Part shown: positions 17,684 through 27,609 of the stretch, piece after piece | Numbering within the stretch: position 1 is the first letter of the stretch | Layout of the letters: every line of letters begins with the position of its first letter | The notes under the pieces: generated by a model | The model's input: the letters and a program-made list of their open reading frames with translations, nothing else | Database searches by the model: none | Told to the model about the DNA's origin: nothing | Translations under genes and position numbers: made by a program | Source: Sphingobacterium sp. ML3W | GTDB lineage: Bacteria > Bacteroidota > Bacteroidia > Sphingobacteriales > Sphingobacteriaceae | Reading direction: 5' to 3' | NCBI RefSeq assembly: GCF_029542085.1 | Contig: NZ_CP107036.1 | Span: 2,914,001 to 2,978,000 of the forward strand | Length of the DNA: 64,000 nt

Positions 17684-20600
17684 ATGAAATCAAAAAACGG
17701 ATCACAACAGTTTTTTTGGCCCAAACTGCGGCATTGGGAGTGTCTCATGCTGGCAGCCTTGCTTCTTCTTTTTATCAATGCACTACAGGCTCAGGATTCA
17801 AAAATCAATGTTTCTGGATGGATCACCGATAGGGTCACGGGGAGGCCTTTGACCAATGTTTCCATTAAACTAAAAGGAACACCTTCGGCTACTTCTTCCG
17901 ATGAAAAAGGCCGGTATACCATTGCTGCTCCAAAAGGTAGTATTTTAATCATCAAACATTTGGGATTCCATACACAGGAAGTCAAAGTAACAGAAAATCG
18001 ACAGAATATTCAGTTGACAGAAAATATCCATGCCATGGACGAAGTTGTCGTGGTGGGGTACGGAAAAATGAAACGGAGTGATCTGACCGGATCAGTCGTC
18101 TCAGTCACTGCTGCGGATATCAGCAAATCGGTCAGTACTTCACTTGATCAAGCATTACAGGGACGTGCTGCAGGTGTTTCTGTGACGCAGAATTCTGGAG
18201 CACCGGGGGGCGGAATATCGGTCAGCATCCGTGGTACAAATTCGTTCAGCGGTAATGAGCCCTTATATGTTATAGATGGAATTCCCATAGATGGTAATAC
18301 GCGGGATAATTCCAGTGCGCTCTCCTCCATAAATCCATCAGATATAGAATCCATGGAAATATTGAAAGATGCTTCAGCTGCCGCCATCTACGGTACCCGA
18401 GCAGCAAATGGTGTTGTGCTGATTACAACGAAACGCGGCTTAGCCGGAAAAACCAAATTGGGCTATGAAGGATATGTGGGTCTTCAACAGCTGCCCAATA
18501 TATTGAACGTTCTCAACCTGCGCGAATATGCGGTGTATCAAAATCTGCGCAGTAAAGTCATCGGCTTTGGCGATCGGGAGGAATTTAAAGATCCATCCTT
18601 GTTAGGTGAAGGTACAAATTGGCAAAAGGAAATCTTTCGGACTTCATTGATGCATAACCATCAATTGAACATTTCCGGCGGAACCGAGCAAAATAGATTT
18701 GCGATCACCGGCGGATACCTGGATCAACAGGGCATCGCACAAGGATCCAGTTTTGAGCGCTATTCCTTACGGATGAACTTTGATTCGAAAATCAATAAGT
18801 GGCTAACAGTAGGCATCAATGCCTATACGGCCAAAACAAAAAACAGGAACACCATAGACAATGGTGGAATCATTTCACTCGCCATTCGGCAGCTGCCGGA
18901 GGTGCCCGCAAAAAATCCGGACGGTTCCTGGGGCACACAACAGGAAAATATGTATGGCACCTATTTCGCCAACCCATTGGAAGAAGCGCTTACCCGGGAA
19001 AACTATGCGAAAGGTTCACAGATTAGTGTCAATGCCTATACGGATATCTCTCCCATCAAAGATCTTGTACTTCGGATCGAAGGCAATGGAAACTACAATT
19101 ATTCCAATTCTTACCAATTCACCCCATCGTATGATTATGGCAATTTCAGACAGCAATCGGCCGGAGCCAGATTTGCCAGCAACGGTTCTTTTACCAACCT
19201 GAAGACTTACTTGACCTACACGAAATCCTTCACCGGAAAGCACAATCTCTCGATCATGGTCGGACATGAGGCCCAGGAAAACAGCTGGGAATCACTGTCT
19301 GGAAGCCGTACCAATTATTTTCTGAATTCAGTACATGAACTGGACGCTGGTGATTCAAAAACTGCCAAAAATGGAAGTTCACGAAGTTCAGGTGGCATTG
19401 AATCTTATTTTGGTCGTTTCAATTATGGATTTGACGACAAATATTTATTGACGGCTACCTTCCGCAGAGACGGATCGGATAAATTTGGCGTCAACAACCG
19501 CTGGGGAACATTCCCTTCTCTAGCGGCAGCCTGGAAGATTAAAAATGAATCTTTCTTAAAGGAAAATCAGGCGATAGACAACTTAAAGCTGCGGCTGGGC
19601 TGGGGGCTCGTCGGTAATCAGGCGGCAGGTTCCTATGCTTATGGCGTGACAATGGCCTCCGCCGCATCCATCTGGGGCACGGGCTTCTATCCCGGAAATT
19701 TTGCCAATCCGGATCTGAAATGGGAAAAAACCAATGCCTACAATATAGGCCTGGATCTGAGTTTATTTAAAAATAGAATCGAACTTACAACCGAGGTCTA
19801 TTTAAAAAAGATCGACAACCTTTTAATGCAGGCCGTATTACCAGACTATATCAGCGGACTGATTTCTGCCCCTTGGGTAAATGCCGGTTCGATGACCAAC
19901 AAAGGTATCGAGCTCACCTTAAACACCGTTAATATCAATAAAAATGGAGTATTCTGGAAATCTGGTCTGACATTTTCCATGAATAGAAACCGTGTCACGC
20001 AGCTGTATACAGATGCCGCCGCTATTCAGGGAAAAATAGGTGCAGAAACATTCACACTGACGAAGGTAGGTCATCCTGTCGGTCAATTCTACGGATATAA
20101 CGTCATTGGCATGTTTCACAATGAAAGTGATTTTTACCAGCGGGACAATCAAAATAATGTGGTACTGGATCAGGATGGCAATAAAGTGCCTATCGCTCTT
20201 CCCAAAGATAAAAACATAGGTGTCAACGGCATCTGGGTCGGAGACTTTATATTCGAGGATAAAAATAAAGACGGGAAAATTGATGAACAGGACCGGGATT
20301 TTATAGGCAATCCAGACCCTAAGTTCATCCTCGGGCTCAACAATTATCTTTCCTATAAAGGATTTGACCTAAATATCTTCTTGAATGCCGTGTATGGCAA
20401 CAAGGTATATAACCAACTGCGCAAAGATTTTACCAACCCAATGAACAATTCAGGTATGCTCAAAGAGACAACCGGAATTGCCCTCCTAGAAACGATTGAT
20501 CCGAACGGTTCCGACCAGGATATTTCCAATGTGCGGGTATCCAATCCAAATGCGAGCATTCAGCGGATTACCGTCAGTGATGCAAATGATAATAGTCGGA

Positions 20601-20869
20601 TGAGCAACAGATTTATCGAAGATGGTTCCTATTTGCGCCTGAAAAATATTTCTCTCGGATATACCTTCTCGCAAAACCTGCTGAAGAAATATCAAATTGA
20701 AAACCTCAGATTATACGTGAATATTCAAAATCTGTTTACCTGGACAAAGTATACGGGCTATGATCCGGAAATAGGTTCCTACAATCAAAGTGTCTTACTG
20801 AGAGGAATAGATTATGCCCGGTATCCCTCACAGCGCATCTATACCTTCGGTCTAAACTTCATGTTTTAA
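17684..20869 (+). CDS. SusC-family TonB-dependent oligosaccharide transporter
   Basis: A 1061-aa outer membrane transporter, the first gene of the polysaccharide operon. After a signal peptide ending in LQAQ come a CarboxypepD_reg-like domain (ISGWITD-type start, residues 40-115), the TonB box region (MDEVVVVGYGKMKRSDLTGSV, near residue 120) and the plug with GRAAGVSVTQNSG and ILKDASAAAIYGTRAANGVV. A 22-strand barrel follows, with a final TFGLNFMF strand. The frame is open from 17618, but the ATG at 17684 gives the normal N-terminus and is chosen. No STN domain is seen, so control runs through the hybrid regulator rather than an ECF sigma factor. SusD follows by 16 bp. Confidence 0.96.
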   Translation: MKSKNGSQQFFWPKLRHWECLMLAALLLLFINALQAQDSKINVSGWITDRVTGRPLTNVSIKLKGTPSATSSDEKGRYTIAAPKGSILIIKHLGFHTQEVKVTENRQNIQLTENIHAMDEVVVVGYGKMKRSDLTGSVVSVTAADISKSVSTSLDQALQGRAAGVSVTQNSGAPGGGISVSIRGTNSFSGNEPLYVIDGIPIDGNTRDNSSALSSINPSDIESMEILKDASAAAIYGTRAANGVVLITTKRGLAGKTKLGYEGYVGLQQLPNILNVLNLREYAVYQNLRSKVIGFGDREEFKDPSLLGEGTNWQKEIFRTSLMHNHQLNISGGTEQNRFAITGGYLDQQGIAQGSSFERYSLRMNFDSKINKWLTVGINAYTAKTKNRNTIDNGGIISLAIRQLPEVPAKNPDGSWGTQQENMYGTYFANPLEEALTRENYAKGSQISVNAYTDISPIKDLVLRIEGNGNYNYSNSYQFTPSYDYGNFRQQSAGARFASNGSFTNLKTYLTYTKSFTGKHNLSIMVGHEAQENSWESLSGSRTNYFLNSVHELDAGDSKTAKNGSSRSSGGIESYFGRFNYGFDDKYLLTATFRRDGSDKFGVNNRWGTFPSLAAAWKIKNESFLKENQAIDNLKLRLGWGLVGNQAAGSYAYGVTMASAASIWGTGFYPGNFANPDLKWEKTNAYNIGLDLSLFKNRIELTTEVYLKKIDNLLMQAVLPDYISGLISAPWVNAGSMTNKGIELTLNTVNINKNGVFWKSGLTFSMNRNRVTQLYTDAAAIQGKIGAETFTLTKVGHPVGQFYGYNVIGMFHNESDFYQRDNQNNVVLDQDGNKVPIALPKDKNIGVNGIWVGDFIFEDKNKDGKIDEQDRDFIGNPDPKFILGLNNYLSYKGFDLNIFLNAVYGNKVYNQLRKDFTNPMNNSGMLKETTGIALLETIDPNGSDQDISNVRVSNPNASIQRITVSDANDNSRMSNRFIEDGSYLRLKNISLGYTFSQNLLKKYQIENLRLYVNIQNLFTWTKYTGYDPEIGSYNQSVLLRGIDYARYPSQRIYTFGLNFMF

Positions 20870-20885
20870 TATTAAATACTGAATT

Positions 20886-22478
20886 ATGAAAAAGCTATTC
20901 TTGATAGCCTTACTACTGGCTATTGTTGCACTACATTCCTGTAACAAAAGTTTTCTTGAACGAGAACCCGAAGGGGCATATGTTGACGCAACTTTCTATA
21001 CATCTCCCGAAGCACTAAAGGCAGCCACAGCCCCACTCTATAATAGAGCATGGTTTGACTATAATAAGCGACCTGCTGTTGCCATCGGAAGCTTAAGGGC
21101 AAACGATGGCTATAATCCTTATATGAACCCCTCTTATACTTTATTCACGGTAACATCACTGGATGATGGACTCTCAGATGCGTGGAAGTCATTCTATGGC
21201 GTCATAACGATGTCCAATGCCATCATCGACGCCGTTAAAAACAAAGCTGTCAATGTCACTGAAAGCCAAAAAAATAGCGCTATTGCAGAAGCGCGTCTCA
21301 TGCGCGGTATCGCTTACTTTTATCTCCTGCGTACCTGGGGGCCTGTGATACTGATTGAGGACAATGATACCGTGATCAAAGACCCTATGCAGCCAAGGCA
21401 TCGGGAAGAAGATATTTTTCGGTTTATCATCGATGATCTCGGCTTTGCCGTTCAAAACCTTCCGGATAAAGCTGATAAAGGCCGCGCAACAAGCTGGGGC
21501 GCCAAAGGCATGCTCGCCAAGGTATACCTCTCCCGCTCGGGTTGGAAAACCGGCGGCACCCGCAATGAAGCCGACCTAGCCAAAGCAAAAGAATACGCAC
21601 AGGATGTCTGTGTTAATAGTGGGCTGGAATTATATCCTAAATATGAAGATCTGTTCAAATACAAACATAATAATAATCCCGAATCGCTTATCGCCATGCA
21701 ATGGGTACCACTTGGCGACTGGGGCGTCTGCAATACGCTCTTAGCTGATCTGGCATTTTCATCCGATGTGACGGGTGGTGTCAATGTTTGGGGCGGCGGA
21801 CTGAACGGAACGATCGACATGCTCAAACAATACGAACGCGCGGACACGCTCCGGAGAAATGCTACCTATTTTACCCAGCACTCACTCTACCCCTATATCG
21901 CCATTGATAAAGGCGGTTATTCTTATCCAAATGCAGGAGCATCCATAAAAAAAGGCGTAATCGGCGGACCAAACGATGATAATGATGGCTTTGTACAATC
22001 CATGAGTTCGCCACTCAACACCTACATTTTACGATTGGCAGATGTATACTTAACCTATGCTGAAGCTAGTCTGGGAAATAATACTACACTCAGCGATGGT
22101 GAAGCATTACGCTACTTTAACAAGGTAAGAGATCGGGCCAAAATCGGGAGAAAAACATCAATTACATTTGATGACATCATCAAAGAACGACGCGTTGAAT
22201 TTGCGATGGAGTATACCAACTGGTATGATATGGTCAGCTGGTATTGCTACAAGCCTGAAAAAATGCTGAAATACTTTAATGATCAGCAACGGGGCTGGTC
22301 GACGACCTCCATTACTAAGGATGAAGACGGGAATCTTATTTTTGAAGAGCCCACAGCACCCGCAGTACCTGTGATCGTGACAGCAAACAACATCTTCTTT
22401 CCTTATCCTGAGAATGATCTCATACAGAATCCGAGGTTAAAAGAAGAACCACAAGCTTATCCATTTAATAATCAATAG
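20886..22478 (+). CDS. SusD-family glycan-binding lipoprotein
   Basis: A 530-aa surface lipoprotein with a lipoprotein signal (HSCNKSFL, Cys19). SusD features are the N-terminal KSFLEREPEG start, AEARLMRGIAYFYLLRTWGPVILIED near residue 140, and the late LRLADVYLTYAEAS and ERRVEFAMEYTNWYDMVSW. It caps the SusC barrel encoded 16 bp upstream and binds the oligosaccharide. At 530 residues it is longer than the first SusD in the window, with extra loops around residues 270-350. The next gene begins 6 bp later, so it sits within one transcript. Confidence 0.95.
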   Translation: MKKLFLIALLLAIVALHSCNKSFLEREPEGAYVDATFYTSPEALKAATAPLYNRAWFDYNKRPAVAIGSLRANDGYNPYMNPSYTLFTVTSLDDGLSDAWKSFYGVITMSNAIIDAVKNKAVNVTESQKNSAIAEARLMRGIAYFYLLRTWGPVILIEDNDTVIKDPMQPRHREEDIFRFIIDDLGFAVQNLPDKADKGRATSWGAKGMLAKVYLSRSGWKTGGTRNEADLAKAKEYAQDVCVNSGLELYPKYEDLFKYKHNNNPESLIAMQWVPLGDWGVCNTLLADLAFSSDVTGGVNVWGGGLNGTIDMLKQYERADTLRRNATYFTQHSLYPYIAIDKGGYSYPNAGASIKKGVIGGPNDDNDGFVQSMSSPLNTYILRLADVYLTYAEASLGNNTTLSDGEALRYFNKVRDRAKIGRKTSITFDDIIKERRVEFAMEYTNWYDMVSWYCYKPEKMLKYFNDQQRGWSTTSITKDEDGNLIFEEPTAPAVPVIVTANNIFFPYPENDLIQNPRLKEEPQAYPFNNQ

Positions 22479-22484
22479 AGAATT

Positions 22485-23939
22485 ATGAAAGCAATATACG
22501 ATAACAATCGCTTTATATTATTTGTGTTCATAGCAATTATTATGTTGTCTATGCTGTCTTGTAGCCGCAACAATGATCTGACAATGACTCCAGAGATAAC
22601 CCACGTACGATTGACAGATCCTGAAAAAGCAGATAGCACCTTTACAGGTGCATTTCCAGGCACAATGGTTGCTGTTATCGGAAAAAATCTCGATGGTATA
22701 CAAAAAATTTATATCAATGACCAACAAATCGGATTTAATGCAAATTACTGCACCTCGACAAGCGCCATTATTTCCATTCCTGCCGACCTGCTACTGACTG
22801 GCACCAATCCGGATCTCCCCAATGAGATTAGGATAGAAACGAGCCACGGTGAAGCAAGATTCAAATTCCATATCTACTCTCCCGCACCTCAGATCGCCCG
22901 TATTGAATTAAAATATCCAGCCAAGGCAGGCGAAGTGCTCCGTATCTACGGCTTAAATTTCTACGAAGTACAAAAGATCGCATTCGAAAGCGCAACAGGT
23001 GGTAGCATACCAGCTACGGAATATGAGGTCGGTAAGGACTACGATAAAATCGAACTAAAGATTCCATCAGGTATTCAGGATGGTCGGCTGGCGGTCTACT
23101 GCATGACGGATTCTGTCAGCATAGCCTTCACTACACATGTTTCGCCGCCAATCATAAAATCGTGGAGCAGCGATATGCCTATCATTGGTGATCAGGCATT
23201 TATTACCGGTAACAACTTCATTGAGGTAACCAGACTAACTATCAATGGCGAATTTGATATCCCAGGTGAAGATTTAACCGTCGCCAACAGTAAGGATACG
23301 ATTTATTACCGACTACCAAAGGCTCCAACAAAATCGGGTACCATCATGGTCCATGCCGCCGGTGGACAATCCAAGTCTTCCCTACTTTTTTATCCGATTC
23401 AAAACCTCGTCCTGGACTGGGACAAAGTAGGTAGCTATGATTGGGGGGACAACAACATGGCTGTAATGGCAGACGGGTCCAAACCACCTTTCTTTACCAC
23501 CGGAACCGCTTACCGCATCTTTGGAACACCGGGTGCATGGCAATATTGGTGGGGTAACCTGTCCAACAAAGGTAGCTACCCTACCGTAAATACAATACCT
23601 GCCAATACGCCTATTAGCAGTCTTGTACTGCGCTTTGAATGCTTCGTCAATGAGCCTTTGGCGACGGCGACATTCGACCTACAGCTCAAAGGCAACGGGG
23701 ATAAAATGGTATCAGATTATGTGCCACGCGATCGAAACACCAACAAAACAAACCTTGGAAAATGGATGACCTGCGACATCCTCCTCAATAGGTTTACGAC
23801 AGTTGCCGACTACGGAAGTTTTGCTGCTATAGCCAGCTCAGAACTGGGCATTTTCACGAAAAATAAAGCAGACAATGCCAATGTCAAGCTGGACATCTAC
23901 TTCGACAATTTTAGAATCATAGACACAAACAAAAACTAG
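22485..23939 (+). CDS. Surface glycan-binding protein with IPT/TIG domains (SGBP-B-like)
   Basis: A 484-aa lipoprotein (Cys near residue 22 in SMLSCSRN). Three consecutive IPT/TIG-type beta-sandwich domains span about residues 35-300, with phrases such as MVAVIGKNLDGIQKIYINDQ, LRIYGLNFYEVQKIAF and AFITGNNFIEVTRLTING. The C-terminal 170 residues (LVLDWDKVGSYDWGDN, then WQYWWGNLSNKGSYP) resemble the glycan-binding domain of SGBP-B proteins, first described in a xyloglucan locus of Bacteroides. The aromatic cluster in the second phrase could form the sugar-binding platform. It would hold the polysaccharide on the cell surface for the GH5 enzyme. It ends the capture module; 100 bp follow before the first enzyme gene. 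Confidence 0.87.
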   Translation: MKAIYDNNRFILFVFIAIIMLSMLSCSRNNDLTMTPEITHVRLTDPEKADSTFTGAFPGTMVAVIGKNLDGIQKIYINDQQIGFNANYCTSTSAIISIPADLLLTGTNPDLPNEIRIETSHGEARFKFHIYSPAPQIARIELKYPAKAGEVLRIYGLNFYEVQKIAFESATGGSIPATEYEVGKDYDKIELKIPSGIQDGRLAVYCMTDSVSIAFTTHVSPPIIKSWSSDMPIIGDQAFITGNNFIEVTRLTINGEFDIPGEDLTVANSKDTIYYRLPKAPTKSGTIMVHAAGGQSKSSLLFYPIQNLVLDWDKVGSYDWGDNNMAVMADGSKPPFFTTGTAYRIFGTPGAWQYWWGNLSNKGSYPTVNTIPANTPISSLVLRFECFVNEPLATATFDLQLKGNGDKMVSDYVPRDRNTNKTNLGKWMTCDILLNRFTTVADYGSFAAIASSELGIFTKNKADNANVKLDIYFDNFRIIDTNKN

Positions 23940-23963
23940 CCCCATATGCACTAAATAGAAAGC

Positions 23964-23996
23964 TGACGATCGGGCCGGATACACGAGAAATCGTCA
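23964..23996 (+). other. Intercistronic hairpin between the binding-protein gene and GH43
   Basis: A 7-bp inverted repeat, TGACGAT and ATCGTCA, with a CCGG-containing loop and no T-run. Because it lies inside the operon it could mark an RNA-processing or stability boundary between the highly expressed surface-protein genes and the enzyme genes. Confidence 0.35.
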
Positions 23997-24039
23997 TGCC
24001 GGCCATTAATCACAAATCATTTTTTTTAAACAAACACAT

Positions 24040-25632
24040 ATGAAATTTAAAAAGTCAATCTACTTCATTATTTCGGCCGTATTTTCCCTAGCCTTTCACG
24101 CTGTCATTGCGCAAACCGGTTTTTCAAATCCAGTCATTAGAGGCTTCAATCCAGATCCGAGTATTTGCCGTGTGGGCGATGACTATTATTTGGTCACTTC
24201 GTCTTTTGAGTATTTCCCGGGTCTCCCGATTTATCACAGTAAAGACCTTGTCAACTGGGAGCAAATCGGTCACTGTCTAACCCGGGATGCCCAGCTACCG
24301 CTGGAAAAGGCTGCTGCTTCAGGCGGCTTATTTGCTCCTTCGATCCGCTATCACGATGGTCTGTTCTATGTCGTCTGCACCAATGTATCATCAGGTGGCA
24401 ATTTTTATTGCACAGCAACTGATCCCACTGGCCCCTGGAGTGATCCGATCCATGTGGCGATCGAGAGTATTGATCCCGATATATTTTGGGACGAGGATGG
24501 CAAAACCTATTTTGTCACACAGGGAAACGAAGGGATTCGGGTGACAGAGATTGATATCAAAACCGGAAAGGTTATTGGTCCCGAGCACCTGGTCTGGGGC
24601 GGTATCGACGGGCGTTTTCCCGAAGCTCCGCATCTCTATAAAAAAGACGGATTCTATTACCTGCTTTTGGGTGAGGGTGGTACAGAATACATGCATAGTG
24701 CAACAATTGGCCGGAGCAAGAATATCCTAGGCCCCTATGAATCCAGCCCACTAAATCCGATACTGACCCATGCCAATAGAATTGGTCAGGCAAATCCCAT
24801 TCAAGGTGTAGGGCATGCAGATCTGGTCCAGGCCAAGGACGGCAGCTGGTGGCTGGTTTGCCTCGGTTTCAGGGTTACACAGCCCTACAGCTATTACCAC
24901 ATCCTGGGACGTGAAACCTTTCTTGCTCCTATGGACTGGCCGCAAGGGGGATGGCCACAGGTCAATGGCAATGGAACGATCAGCCTTGACATGAAAACAG
25001 CAACTTTGCCGTTGAAACCCTTCAGCAAACCTGCTATCCGAAGCGATTTTGACAAGGAACAACTAGGCCTTGAATGGCAATATTTAAGAAACCCCGTGCG
25101 GGATCATTATTCCTTGTCAGAAAAAAAGGGCTGGTTAAGCATACAAGCATCTCCAAATTCACTGAACGATGCCAAACCCCTATCAGCTATCCTAAGAAGA
25201 CAAACAGAACACAACTTTACGGCTAGTACACTGCTGCAATTTGCATCTTCGAAGGACAATGAAGAGGCCGGAATCACAGTCATGCAAAACAACAGTCATC
25301 ATTACGACCTGTTGATCAAACGACAGCAAGGAAAGAATCGCATTCAATTGCGTGTTAAAGTAGGCTCATTGAGCTACATCGCTGCTGAAAAAATTATTCA
25401 GGGCAACCAGCACAAATTAAGAATAGAAGGAACTTCACAACAGTATATCTTTTCTATAGCAAATCCCGGCAGTGAACAGTACAGCGAAATCGGAAGGCTC
25501 GACACACGCTATCTGGCAACCGAGGTTGCCGGTGGTTTTACAGGTGTCATGATAGGGCTGTATGCCACTTCAAATGGTATTCCGACGCATGCGAAAGTAT
25601 TTTTTGACTGGTTCGACTATAAAACACACTAA
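24040..25632 (+). CDS. GH43-family beta-xylosidase / alpha-L-arabinofuranosidase
   Basis: A 530-aa exported glycosidase (signal peptide ending in VIAQ, residue 25). The N-terminal five-bladed propeller of GH43 starts FSNPVIRGFNPDPSICRVGD, with the general base Asp39. The pKa-modulating Asp is near 146 (SIDPDIFWDEDG) and the acid Glu near 193 (RFPEAPHLYKKDGFYYL). From about residue 330 a beta-sandwich domain of the xylosidase C2 type follows (SDFDKEQLGLEWQYLRNP). This architecture fits the GH43 group that removes xylose or arabinofuranose from side chains. In this operon an alpha-L-arabinofuranosidase acting on decorated glucan or xylan fragments is most likely. The next gene starts 4 bp later. 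Confidence 0.92.
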   Translation: MKFKKSIYFIISAVFSLAFHAVIAQTGFSNPVIRGFNPDPSICRVGDDYYLVTSSFEYFPGLPIYHSKDLVNWEQIGHCLTRDAQLPLEKAAASGGLFAPSIRYHDGLFYVVCTNVSSGGNFYCTATDPTGPWSDPIHVAIESIDPDIFWDEDGKTYFVTQGNEGIRVTEIDIKTGKVIGPEHLVWGGIDGRFPEAPHLYKKDGFYYLLLGEGGTEYMHSATIGRSKNILGPYESSPLNPILTHANRIGQANPIQGVGHADLVQAKDGSWWLVCLGFRVTQPYSYYHILGRETFLAPMDWPQGGWPQVNGNGTISLDMKTATLPLKPFSKPAIRSDFDKEQLGLEWQYLRNPVRDHYSLSEKKGWLSIQASPNSLNDAKPLSAILRRQTEHNFTASTLLQFASSKDNEEAGITVMQNNSHHYDLLIKRQQGKNRIQLRVKVGSLSYIAAEKIIQGNQHKLRIEGTSQQYIFSIANPGSEQYSEIGRLDTRYLATEVAGGFTGVMIGLYATSNGIPTHAKVFFDWFDYKTH

Positions 25633-25636
25633 AAAT

Positions 25637-27550
25637 ATGATAATTAAACAGATCCCAATTTTCTTCGCCTTTTTTTTGCAGGCATTCCTATTAAAGGCAC
25701 AACTTAAGCTACCCGCTATATTTGGCGACAACATGATCCTCCAGCGGGACATCCCTATAAAATTATGGGGATGGGCCGAAAAAAATGAAACGGTCCATGT
25801 CCAGTTTATGCAGCAGCATCTAAAGACAAAAGCCGATAACAATGGGCAATGGCACATGACCTTAGCCCCTACTCCGCACGGAGGACCTTATCGCATGGAA
25901 ATAAAAGGACACGACCAACACATTTCCCTAAAAAATATCCTGGTCGGTGAGGTGTGGCTTGCATCTGGTCAATCCAATATGGAATGGACCGTAAAAAATT
26001 CCAATAATGCCGCCAGCGAAATTAGCCATGCAACTTATCCGAGCATTCGGGCATTTAATGTAGAAAAGAGTATCAGTGATATACCCAAACAAGATCTTAA
26101 GGGAAAATGGGAAGTATGCTCTCCGGCCACTGTAGGCGATTTTTCCGCTGTAGGATACTTCTTTTCCCTCAAACTCTATCAGGAACTAGGTATTCCCGTG
26201 GGCATAATCAATGCTTCCTGGGGCGGTACCGGTGCCGAGACCTGGACTAGCGGGGGCAGTTTCAATAAATTGCCGGCACATTTCAGAGCACCCTACCAGC
26301 AGACTTTCACCGGCGACCTACAGCACTTTATAAAAGATAACGAATCAAAGAAACAGAAATATCTGCAAGCCTTAACCAAAGACCCGGGAATAGCCGCGAA
26401 ATGGTACACAAACAATACAGGCCTATCAGCATGGGGAAAGATGAATGTTCCACAGTTATGGGAATCCAAATTGGGCGATATGAATGGTATTGTATGGTTC
26501 AAGCGCAGCATTTATCTTCCAAAGGGTAGCGCGGAAAAAGCTGGATCTATCCATCTTGGGACCATTGATGACGATGATATTTGCTGGATAAACGGTGTAG
26601 AAGTAGGTGAAACAAAAGGATATACCACCTCACGAAGCTACACGGTACCACAAGCTGTTTTAAAAGATGGTGAAAATACGATCACTGTAAAAATTATGGA
26701 TACCGGCGGTGGTGGTGGATTTTACGGAAACCCGGTCCATTTGTATCTCGAAGTCGAAGGAGAGAAATTCCCTCTTGCTGGTGAATGGAATTATAAAGAG
26801 GCCGTCACTACGCAGCAGCATGACTATAAAGAAGTCTCGCCCAATATGTTTCCGTCCCTGCTCTTTAACGCCATGATCAATCCTATCGTCCCTTATACCA
26901 TTAAGGGCGTCATCTGGTATCAGGGAGAAAATAATGCTGGCCAGGCGTATGATTACCGAACCCTATTTCCGAATCTAATACAAGATTGGCGATCGCACTG
27001 GAATCAAGAATTTCCATTTTACTGGGTCCAGTTGGCCAATTATATGGCCAAGGAAAAATCACCGGAAGACAGCGACTGGGCAAAATTGAGAGATGCACAG
27101 ACCCGGACCCTCCGTCTTGCACATACGGGGCAGGCTGTGATCACGGACATTGGTGAAGCAGATGATATCCACCCACGTAACAAACAAGAAGTGGGCCGGC
27201 GGCTTGCTTTAATTGCACTGGCCAAAGATTACGGTCAAAAAGAACGCGTTTATTCTGGGCCAACGTTCAAATCGCTGGTAAAGGCGGACAATAAACTCGT
27301 TATTTCTTTTGATGCTACCGGAGGAGGACTTGTGGTTAACAACAAATATGGTTATGTCGAAGGATTCGCCCTAGCTGGAGCAGATAAAAAATTTGTTTGG
27401 GCCCGGGCTCATATTGAAGGTAATAAAATTATTGTTCAAGCAGATCAGATTATCAACCCTGTATTTGTCCGTTATGCCTGGAGCAACAATCCCGATGTCA
27501 ATTTATTCAATAAAGAAGGCTTACCTGCCGTACCTTTTAGCAATGAGTAA
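25637..27550 (+). CDS. Sialate O-acetylesterase-family carbohydrate acetylesterase
   Basis: A 637-aa exported SGNH-type esterase. The ATG at 25637 is chosen because it is 4 bp after GH43 and starts the signal peptide (ends LLKAQ). Earlier in-frame codons overlap GH43. The catalytic Ser lies in WLASGQSNMEW near residue 110, the conserved Gly/Asn blocks include IWYQGENNAG near 435, and the catalytic Asp/His are in ADDIHPRNK near 511. A jelly-roll insertion (GIVWFKRSIYLP to YGNPVHLYLEVEG, about 285-375) is inserted in the family manner. It would remove O-acetyl groups from sugar side chains and so open them to glycosidases; in xyloglucan the galactose carries the acetyl groups. Confidence 0.9.
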   Translation: MIIKQIPIFFAFFLQAFLLKAQLKLPAIFGDNMILQRDIPIKLWGWAEKNETVHVQFMQQHLKTKADNNGQWHMTLAPTPHGGPYRMEIKGHDQHISLKNILVGEVWLASGQSNMEWTVKNSNNAASEISHATYPSIRAFNVEKSISDIPKQDLKGKWEVCSPATVGDFSAVGYFFSLKLYQELGIPVGIINASWGGTGAETWTSGGSFNKLPAHFRAPYQQTFTGDLQHFIKDNESKKQKYLQALTKDPGIAAKWYTNNTGLSAWGKMNVPQLWESKLGDMNGIVWFKRSIYLPKGSAEKAGSIHLGTIDDDDICWINGVEVGETKGYTTSRSYTVPQAVLKDGENTITVKIMDTGGGGGFYGNPVHLYLEVEGEKFPLAGEWNYKEAVTTQQHDYKEVSPNMFPSLLFNAMINPIVPYTIKGVIWYQGENNAGQAYDYRTLFPNLIQDWRSHWNQEFPFYWVQLANYMAKEKSPEDSDWAKLRDAQTRTLRLAHTGQAVITDIGEADDIHPRNKQEVGRRLALIALAKDYGQKERVYSGPTFKSLVKADNKLVISFDATGGGLVVNNKYGYVEGFALAGADKKFVWARAHIEGNKIIVQADQIINPVFVRYAWSNNPDVNLFNKEGLPAVPFSNE

Positions 27551-27609
27551 TCGAAAGCTACAACGATAAGTTACATGATTTAATAAAAAAAACTATAAAA
27601 ATTAGAACG